Below, one piece after another: positions 57,407 through 64,000 of a stretch of 64,000 nucleotides of DNA; within the stretch, counting starts at the first letter, position 1; each line of letters begins with the position of its first letter. This stretch comes from VRUE01 sp963774405. Lineage in GTDB: Bacteria; Actinomycetota; Thermoleophilia; Solirubrobacterales; 70-9. Where the stretch lies: positions 62,001 through 126,000 of the forward strand of contig CAVZEV010000007.1 of the NCBI GenBank assembly GCA_963774405.1, written 5' to 3'. A program made the position numbers and the translations under genes. Under the pieces are notes generated by a model. That model made no database searches and was not told where the DNA came from. It worked only from the letters and a program-made list of their open reading frames with translations.

Positions 57407-59090
57407 CCGCGCTCGACCGGCACCCTGGCCGTGACTCGGGTGCCGCCTCCGGGCTCTGAGCCGACGTCGATCTCGCCGCCGAGCAGCTCGACCCGCTCGC
57501 GCATCCCGAGCAGGCCGCGGCCGGCGGCGACGGCGGCCGGCGTCGAAGCCGCGCGCCGTCGTCGCGAACGACGATCTGCACCTGGTGATCGATCAGGCAC
57601 GCGGAGACGGCGGCGCTATTCGCGGCGGCGTGCTTGAGCACGTTGTTGAGCGCCTCCTGGACGAGGCGGAAGACCGACTCGCTCCTCCTCCTTGCCCAGC
57701 TCGCTCGCCGAGCTCGACCTCGATCTCGATCTCGAAATCGCCGCGGGCCGAGGTCTCCTCGGCCAGGGCCTCGAGCGCGGCGGCAAGGCCGAGGCGCTCC
57801 AGCGAGGCCGGGCGCAGGTCGTTGATCAGGCGACTGAGCTCGTCGATCTGTCCCGCCAGGCCCTCGATCGCTTCGCCTGCGGCCGCCTCGACTCGCTCGG
57901 CCCGATCCGGCGCCTTGCTCTGCAGCGCCGCCGCGAGCGAGATCCGCGTCGCCGCCAGCCCCTGCAGGGCGTCGTCGTGCAGCTCCTGGGCCCAGCGCCG
58001 GCGCTCGCGCTCGCCGATCTCGACCTGCTGCTGCAGGCGCTCGGACTCGACGCCCTGCGCCGTCGCCACCGCGGTCGCGGCGCTGCCGGCGAAAGCCTGC
58101 AGGAGGCGCAGGTCCTCCTGGTCGAAATCGGTACCCCCGGCTTCACGGTCGAGCGCGACCAGCGCTCCAACGGCGCGGCCACGGAAGAGCAGCGGCACCA
58201 CGAGGGCGGCCTCGGCACCGAGTTGCTCGCGCAGCCGCGCCTCCGAAGGTGGCGTGCCGCGCTCCAGGTGCTGGGCGACCCGCTCCCGCATCGCCGCCTG
58301 GAAGACCGCGTCCTCAGTTGGAATCGTCAGCCGGTCCACCGCCTCGGGAATCTCACCCGGCCTGGGCGGCTACCACCAGGCGCCCGCCGCGGTGCAGTAG
58401 GACGAGCAGCGTCCTCGCCTCGACCAGGGCGCGGGCGCGCTTGACGATCAGCTCCAGCACCCGCGGCACGTCCGTCTCACCGCCGACCGTGCGGGCGATC
58501 TCGACCGAGGCCTCGGCCCGCCGCAGCGCCCGCTCGACCTCGGCCTCGCGCTCGCTCAGGGTCGTGTAGAGACGAGCGTTCTCGATCGCGATCCCGGCCC
58601 AGGTCGCCAGCGTCGTCGCCGCCGCCTCGTCGTCGGCGTCGAACTCCTCGCCGCCGCGCTTCTCGGTCATGTAGAGGTTGCCGAAGATCTCGCCCCGAAC
58701 GGCGATCGGCACGCCGAGGAAGGAGTGCATCGGCGGGTGGCCGGCAGGAAAACCGTAGGCATGTGGATGCTGGTTGACGTCGCCTAGCCGCAACGGCACC
58801 GGCTCGCGGATCAGCTCGCCGAGGACGCCGCGCCCGCGCGGCAGGCTGCCGATCTCCCGTTTGGTCTCGTCGTCGATGCCGAGATAAATGAAGCGCTCGA
58901 GCTCGGTGCGCTCGGGGTTGAGCACCCCCAGCGCCGCGTACTCGGCGGCGGTGATCTCGCGCGCCGCCTCGACCACCGAGCTGAGAACGGTCTCGAGGTC
59001 GAGCTCGGCGAGGATCGCCGAGCCGATCTCGATCAGCCGCCGAAAGCGCTCCTCCGGCGGCCGGCTGTTCGACGACTCGGGTGAATTCAC
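57403..59090 (-). CDS. DosS/DevS-like GAF sensor histidine kinase (frame-broken)
   Basis: Starts with GTG at 59090. Tandem GAF domains: the first has GVLNPERTELERFIYLGIDD, then HAYGFPAGHPPMHSFLGVPI, which is the DosS/DevS signature region including the heme-ligating His environment; second GAF about 58400-58100. Then HisKA_3 (ERERRRWAQELHDDALQGLA with phospho-His) and HATPase (DLRPASLERLGLAAALEALA; GLLGMRERVELLGGEIDVGS). Frame breaks near 58355, 57690 and 57545. A soluble redox or gas sensor is expected; heme binding is inference. Confidence 0.85.
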
Positions 59091-59135
59091 ATCTGGATCA
59101 TCCCCCCTCTCGCTGGAGTCGGTATTTGTTAAGCG

Positions 59136-59525
59136 GTGACAGAGCACCAGGGCGAGGAACGGAGGGCCGAGTCGAAGCGCGAAGAAGCGGTCGACGCCAC
59201 CCGCCGCACCCTGCTCGCCAGCGAACGCACCGAGCTCGCCTGGTGGCGCACCGGGCTGACCGCGCTGGCGGTGGCGCTCGCGGTCGGCCGCATCGTCCCC
59301 GGTCTGGACTCGACCTCGCAGCGCTGGCCCTACGTGGTCGCGGGCGTCTGCTTCGCCATCTACGGGGTCGCCGTCGTCGTCTACGGCAGCGTCCGGCGGG
59401 GCACGGTGGAGCGGGCGCTGGCGGCGGGGCGCTTCCCGCCCGCGCCGCGGCTCGCCCACGCCGCGCTCGCCGCCGGCGGCGTGCTGCTCGGCCTGCTCAC
59501 CGTCGTGCTGATCCTGATCGACTGA
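59136..59525 (+). CDS. DUF202/YidH-like membrane protein
   Basis: 129 residues from a GTG. ATRRTLLASERTELAWWRTG is the DUF202 entry motif, followed by three hydrophobic segments (LTALAVALAVGRIVP; YVVAGVCFAIYGVAVVVYGS; AALAAGGVLLGLLTVVLILI). Function unknown in the family. It sits between the DosS-like kinase and a universal stress gene. Confidence 0.75.
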   Translation: MTEHQGEERRAESKREEAVDATRRTLLASERTELAWWRTGLTALAVALAVGRIVPGLDSTSQRWPYVVAGVCFAIYGVAVVVYGSVRRGTVERALAAGRFPPAPRLAHAALAAGGVLLGLLTVVLILID

Positions 59526-59532
59526 CTGACGA

Positions 59533-59587
59533 GCCGATCGGGGTTCTGCCACCCGATCTCTGCGGTCTTCCGCGGATTCCCCGAGCC
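59533..59587. promoter_or_regulatory. DosR-like box pair, usp promoter
   Basis: GCCGATCGGGGTTCTGCC (59533-59550) and GGATTCCCCGAGCC (59574-59587) are inverted box copies. The spacing is 23 bases, one helical turn more than the 13-14 of the other pairs. It ends 31 bp before the usp start. Confidence 0.5.
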
Positions 59588-59617
59588 GCTCGCTCACCTA
59601 GTTTTTTGAGGCGTGCG

Positions 59618-60451
59618 ATGAGACCTCTCAACCCCCCGACGAGCCAGGCCGGCGTGTACGAGAAGATCATCGTCGGCTATCTCGATACCGAGCGGGGGCG
59701 CGACGCGCTCGAACTCGGCCGGGTCCTGGCGGGCGCCAACCACGCCGAGATGCTGGTCCTCACCGCCTCCGGCGAGGACGGCCGTGAGCTCGCCGAGCTC
59801 GCTCGATCCGAGGCCGCCGACCTGCTCGTGCTCGGCTCCAGCCACCGTGGCCCACTGGGCAGAGTCGTGCCCGGCGCGACGGCCGGCCGCCTGCTGGGCG
59901 AGGCGACTTGCGCCGTTGCGGTGGCGCCGCCCGGCTTCGGCAAGAGCGCCGAGGGCTACGACGGCTGGCACCCGCTCAGCGGTGGCGCCGACGATCCCGG
60001 GCTGCGCGTAATCGGCGTCGGCTTCGACGGCTCGCACGCCGCTCGCGAAGCGCTCGACGCGGCGGTCGAGCTGGCGCTGCCCAACGGCGCCGCCCTGCGC
60101 GTCTACACCGTCGCCCACAGCTACGCCCGTCCTCCCGCGGCCGGCGCCGGCGGTCAGGTGCCGGGCATCCCCAGCGAAGCCCAGGCGCTGCGCGACCTCC
60201 TGCACGAGGTGGTCGCCGGCCTGCCGAGCGAGGCCCGTGCCCTGCCCGTCTTCCTGCGCGGCAATCCCGCCGATGAGCTGATCCGCGCCGGCGAGGCGGG
60301 GGTCGACCTGCTGGTTCTTGGCTCGCGCCCCGGCGGCCCGATCCGACGCACCCTGCACGGCAGCGTCTCCAACGCCGTCATCAGCGAGGCAACCTGCCCG
60401 GTCCTGATCTGTCCGGCCGGGGTGAGGGCGCTGCAGCCGACCCCCGCCTGA
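59618..60451 (+). CDS. universal stress protein
   Basis: 277 residues with two Usp domains: KIIVGYLDTERGRDALELGR to GSSHRGPLGRVVPGATAGRL, and IGVGFDGSHAAREALDAAVE to GSRPGGPIRRTLHGSVSNAV. ATP-binding motifs are present in both. Promoter has an inverted box pair, so it is probably part of the same regulon as the usp at 37219. Confidence 0.85.
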   Translation: MRPLNPPTSQAGVYEKIIVGYLDTERGRDALELGRVLAGANHAEMLVLTASGEDGRELAELARSEAADLLVLGSSHRGPLGRVVPGATAGRLLGEATCAVAVAPPGFGKSAEGYDGWHPLSGGADDPGLRVIGVGFDGSHAAREALDAAVELALPNGAALRVYTVAHSYARPPAAGAGGQVPGIPSEAQALRDLLHEVVAGLPSEARALPVFLRGNPADELIRAGEAGVDLLVLGSRPGGPIRRTLHGSVSNAVISEATCPVLICPAGVRALQPTPA

Positions 60452-60457
60452 CCCTCC

Positions 60458-61201
60458 TCAGCCCTTGCGCTTGGCCATGCGCTCGAGCTGCTTGCCGAAG
60501 GCGCGCTCGACTTCATCGGACATCGTCATCCGGAACATCGCAACCAGCGCCTGCATCGAGAGCGGGCGCAGCTGATCGAGCGCGGCGCGGACCTCGGGCC
60601 AACGCTCCTCCGGGTAGCCCTCTTCTTCGAAGGGCTTCCAGATGTCCTCGAGGAAGAGCTTGGCGAACTCGTGCGAGACCGAGCGGCAGCGGCTCTGCAC
60701 CTTGGCGATCACGGCCAGGGCGTGATCGAGCGGCACGCCGGTCGCGACGACCCCCTCGGCCGCATCCAGGAGCGAGGGAAAGGGCGCCTCGAAGCGATCG
60801 TCGTCGATCGGGACCAGGGCGCCGGCGTCGATCGCCCGCTTCGTCGCGTCCTCGATCTCGGTGCCGAAGCGATCGGCCAGCTCTTTGCGGGTGAAGGTCT
60901 CGGGCTGCTCGCCGTCGAACTCGTCGAGCGCCCGCTTGAAGGAGAGGAACTGCTCGGCCGGCCCGAGGTTCTGGCTCAGCAGGCGCTCGATTCCCTTCAG
61001 GTTGAAGCCGTCGCTCTGCAGCTCCTGGATCATCCGCAGCCGGTCGAGGTGCTCGGGCCCGTAGTAGCCGACGCGGTCGCGCACCTCGGGAGCGGGCAGC
61101 AGCCCGCGCGCCCGGTGCGAGCGGATGTTGCGCACCGTCATCCCCGTCTCGGCGGCGAGCTGTTCGATCGTCAGGTCGTTCTCGGGCTTGGCGGCCGCCA
61201 T
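60458..61201 (-). CDS. MerR-family transcriptional regulator
   Basis: 247 residues from the ATG at 61201. N-terminal MerR HTH: LTIEQLAAETGMTVRNIRSH, RARGLLPAPEVRDRVGYYGP, EHLDRLRMIQELQSDGFNLK. The C-terminal effector domain of about 170 residues has no metal-binding cysteine pair. It is divergent from the reductase/desaturase operon (112 bp), which it probably controls in response to a lipid or hydrocarbon signal. Confidence 0.85.
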   Translation of the reverse strand: MAAAKPENDLTIEQLAAETGMTVRNIRSHRARGLLPAPEVRDRVGYYGPEHLDRLRMIQELQSDGFNLKGIERLLSQNLGPAEQFLSFKRALDEFDGEQPETFTRKELADRFGTEIEDATKRAIDAGALVPIDDDRFEAPFPSLLDAAEGVVATGVPLDHALAVIAKVQSRCRSVSHEFAKLFLEDIWKPFEEEGYPEERWPEVRAALDQLRPLSMQALVAMFRMTMSDEVERAFGKQLERMAKRKG

Positions 61202-61220
61202 CTGTGTGAAACCTATCACT

Positions 61221-61272
61221 GAAAGACGGACCGCTAGTTGACGTGACGGCATTTGATGTTACGTTGTCTTTC
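61221..61272. promoter_or_regulatory. inverted repeat in merR/desaturase intergenic region
   Basis: GAAAGAC (61221-61227) and GTCTTTC (61266-61272) with 38 bases between, in AT-richer DNA between the divergent genes. A possible operator pair for the MerR protein; weak by itself. Confidence 0.25.
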
Positions 61273-61313
61273 GTCACGGGTATCGCTGCCAGTCACCCAG
61301 CGAAGAGGAGACC

Positions 61314-62386
61314 ATGAGCCCCACCACAACAAGCTTGCTCGATGCGATCGCCGGGCCGCACGGGCTCGATCGCTACCTCGAGCAGATCAAGCCGACCCTG
61401 GTGATCGGCGAGTGCCGGGCCGAGGTGAGCGCGGTCAGCCACGGCACCGAGGAGAGCGTCACTCTGACCCTGCGCCCCAACCGCGCCTGGCGGCGGCATC
61501 CGCGCCGGCCAGTTCGTCCAGGTCGCGGTCGAGATCGACGGCGTGCGCCACAACCGCTGCTACTCCCCCGCCTCGGCCGAGGGCCGCGGCCGCGAGTTGG
61601 AGATCACGGTCAAGCGCCACCCCGAGGGCCTGGTCTCGAACTTCCTCGTCGACCGCGCCCGGCCCGGCATGGTGGTCGGCCTCTCGCAGGCCGACGGCGA
61701 CTTCCACCTTCCCGATGCGCGCCCCGACTCGATCCTGCTGATCGGCGGCGGCAGCGGCATCACACCATTGATGGCGATCCTCCGCACCCTCTGCGGCGAG
61801 GGATACGCGGGACCGATCGCCCTGATCCAGTACGCCCCGGACCCCGAGCGCACGATCTACCGCGAGGAGCTCGAGCGCCTCGCCGCCGAGCACCCGAACT
61901 TCAAGCTGATCCGCTCCTACACGCGGGCCCCCGGCGCCGGCGAGCTCGACGGTCACTTCAGCCCGACCCACCTCCCCCAGTCCGACCCCTGCTTCACCGC
62001 CGCCGAGACCTTCGCCTGCGGGCCCGCCCGCCCTGCTCGACGCGGTGCGCGGCACCTGGGCCAACGGCCTCGAGCAGCGCCTCCACGTCGAGAGCTTCGT
62101 CCCGCCCACCCTGGTCCCCGTCGGCGAGCCCGGTGAGGGCTCGATCCGCTTCGCCGGCTCGGACCTCGAGGTGGAGAACAGCGGCGCCTCGATCCTCGAG
62201 CAGGCCGAGCGGGCCGGCATCCAGGCGCAGTCGGGCTGCCGCATGGGGATCTGCCACACCTGCACCTGCCGCAAGCTGAGCGGCACCGTCAAGAACCTGC
62301 TCACCGACGAGGTCTCGGCCGCGCCCGACGAGGAGATCCAGCTCTGTATCTCGGCGCCCCTCAGCGATCTCGTCATCGACCTTTGA
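61314..62386 (+). CDS. ferredoxin-fused FAD/NAD(P)H reductase (frame-broken)
   Basis: About 355 residues. FNR-type FAD part: GQFVQVAVEIDGVRHNRCYS with the R-x-Y-S motif; NAD part LLIGGGSGITPLMAILRTLC and ETFACGP. C-terminal plant-type [2Fe-2S] domain: SGCRMGICHTCTC and, further on, IQLCISAP. Frame breaks near 61490 and 62030, both explained by one extra base. It supplies electrons to the desaturase encoded next (25 bp downstream). Confidence 0.88.
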
Positions 62387-62411
62387 ACCGACTTTCAACG
62401 AAAGGCAGCCA

Positions 62412-63555
62412 ATGAGCACCACGACCGAAAGCCAAATCCCCCTCACGCCCGAGCAGATCGAGAGCTTCGGCGAGGAGCTCGACGCGATCCGCCGGCGCGT
62501 GCTCGCCGACCGCGGCGAATCCGACGCCAACTACATCCGCAAGGTGATCCGCGCCCAGCGCGGGCTCGAGGCCGCCGGCCGCGGCCTGCTCTGGGCGGGA
62601 GTCTTCCCGCCGGCCTGGGTCGCCGGCACCGCCGCCCTCTCGCTCTCCAAGATCCTCGACAACATGGAGATCGGCCACAACGTGATGCACGGCCAGTACG
62701 ACTGGATGAACGACCCGGCGCTCTCCGGCAAGAAGTTCGAGTGGGACAACGCCTGCCCGGCCGACCAGTGGCGCCACTCGCACAACTACATGCACCACAC
62801 CCACACCAACATCGTCGGCAAGGACCGCGACATCGGCTACGGCGTTCTGCGCATGTCAGAGGACCAGGAGCTGGCGCCCCTACTACCTCGGCAACCCGGT
62901 CTACGCGACCCTGCTGGCGCTGTTCTTCCAGTACGGCGTCGCCCTGCACGATCTCGAAACCGAGCGCCTGGCGACCGGTGAAGTCAAGCTGGCCGAAAAG
63001 CGCGAGCTGGTCAAGGGGATATGGAAGAAGGTCCGCCGCCAGACGCTCAAGGACTACGTGATCTTCCCGGCGCTCTCGGGCCCGTTCTTCCTCTTCCCCC
63101 TGGCCGGCAACGCGACCGCCAACCTGGTCCGCAACGTCTGGTCGTTCACGATCATCTTCTGCGGCCACTTCCCGGAAGGCACCCACGAGTTCAGCGAGGA
63201 GGAGACCGAGAACGAGAGCCGCGGCGAGTGGTACTACCGCCAGCTGCTCGGCTCGGCCAACCTCAGCGGCAGCCGGCCCTTCCACATCCTCTCCGGCAAT
63301 CTCAGCTTCCAGATCGAGCACCACCTCTTCCCCGACCTGCCCGCCAACCGCTACGCCGAAATCTCGACCGAGGTGCGCGAGATCTGCAAGCGCTACGGCA
63401 TCCCCTACAACGTCGGCCCGCTGGGCAAGCAGTTCGGCAGCGTGGTCAAGAAGATCTGCCGCCTGGCGCTTCCCGACCGCAAGCGCGGCGTCGAGGGCCC
63501 GCCGCCCGCCGCCGAGCAGAGCGGCGAGAAGGAGCGCGTAGCCGTCGCCGCCTGA
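62412..63555 (+). CDS. membrane fatty acid desaturase (frame-broken)
   Basis: About 380 residues, a membrane di-iron desaturase. Histidine boxes HNVMH, HSHNYMHHTHTN and QIEHHLFPDLPANRYAEI are all visible. After an extra base near 62875 the frame continues WRPYYLGNPVYATLLALFFQ. Hydrophobic helices surround the boxes. It introduces a double bond into acyl-CoA or phospholipid acyl chains using electrons from the adjacent reductase. Confidence 0.88.
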
Positions 63556-63584
63556 CGCGCTGGCTGCCGAGCCGCGCGGCTCGC

Positions 63585-64000
63585 TCAGGCCGCGCAGCGC
63601 TTGCAGCGGCCGCGGATCGTCACCTCGTGCTCGGTGGCGTCGAAGCTGATCCGACCGCTCGACCTTGTCGATCGCCCGCTCCAGCGAGGCGTCCTCGAAG
63701 GGGATCATCCGGCCGCAGTCGCGACAGATCGCGTGGTGGTGGTGCTCGCCGTCGGACTCGATGCGCTCATAGCCCGCGACTCCCCGCGCGACCTCGATGC
63801 GGCGCAGCAGGCCGAGCTGCTCGAGCTGCTCGAGCGCGCGGTAGATGCTGGCCCGCCCCACCCCGGCCTTGCGCCGCCGCAGCTCGTCGTCGAGGTCCAG
63901 CGCGGTGACGGCGCAATCGTGGCGAGCGAGGGCCTCGACGACGACGGTGCGGGCGCCGCCGCGGCGGTAGCCGGCGGCTCGCAGGGTGGCGAGAGCGTGC
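63585..64000 (-). CDS. Fur-family metalloregulator (partial, frame-broken)
   Basis: The N-terminus lies beyond the window edge. Visible: winged helix TVVVEALARHDCAVTALDLD, GRASIYRALEQLEQLGLLRR and the metal site HHHHAICRDCGRMIPFEDAS with the structural CxxC. A frame break near 63655 leads into RISFDATEHEVTIRGRCKRC with a second CxxC. Fur/Zur-type regulators with these cysteine pairs bind structural zinc and sense iron or zinc; which metal cannot be told. Confidence 0.8.

Overview
The window is very GC-rich, strongly third-position-GC actinobacterial DNA. The gene content points to an actinomycetote, most likely a Thermoleophilia/Solirubrobacterales-type organism: an actinobacterial c-di-AMP riboswitch on an NlpC/P60 gene, a WS/DGAT acyltransferase, DosS/DosR-like signalling, and secreted Rhs/NHL proteins. 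The lineage is an inference from sequence character only.

Left part (1-17.8 kb). A low-GC two-gene unit (TPR protein plus membrane protein) lies at 0.25-2.1 kb. It is followed by PPK2, an MFS/MarR efflux unit with a clear operator, a riboswitch-controlled cell-wall hydrolase, a Crp-like regulator, a ClC channel, and a NAGPA-domain protein. A two-component system is flanked by repeat-rich surface proteins. An electron-transfer run (ApbE, heme membrane protein, FAD reductase, 3Fe-4S-type ferredoxin) closes this part.

Accessory island (17.8-31.6 kb, possibly to 33.7 kb). The last 84-97 bp of the ferredoxin gene occur again at 31.5 and 33.7 kb, like attachment-site duplications. Next to the first copy are a truncated HEPN/MNT toxin-antitoxin pair and a decayed tyrosine integrase. 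The island carries a giant secreted Rhs/NHL polymorphic-toxin-like protein (one frame break) with small lipoprotein, membrane and beta-propeller genes behind it. It also has two ArsR-like regulators and a tandem pair of 19-residue peptide genes, each followed by a perfect hairpin.

Right part (31.6-59.6 kb). This is a dense set of genes of the kind found in mycobacterial dormancy (DosR) regulons: phasin-like protein and wax ester/TAG synthase, two SQR-like flavoproteins, DsrC/DsrE, universal stress proteins, PEP synthase, HDAC-like deacetylase, GT4 glycosyltransferase, GNAT/acyl-CoA ligase fusion, an M50/CBS protease, cydABDC, LuxR-type response regulators and a DosS-like GAF kinase. At least seven promoter regions of this set share a box close to GCCATCSGGGAANTCC, usually as an inverted pair. 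I read this as one physically clustered hypoxia/redox regulon.

Right end (60.4-64 kb). A MerR regulator is divergent from a ferredoxin-type reductase and a membrane desaturase; a Fur-family regulator runs off the edge.

Many conserved genes, above all between 45.8 and 63.7 kb, are interrupted by single-base frame breaks, most of them apparent one-base insertions. These look more like uncorrected sequence errors than true decay, so they are annotated as whole genes with the break noted.
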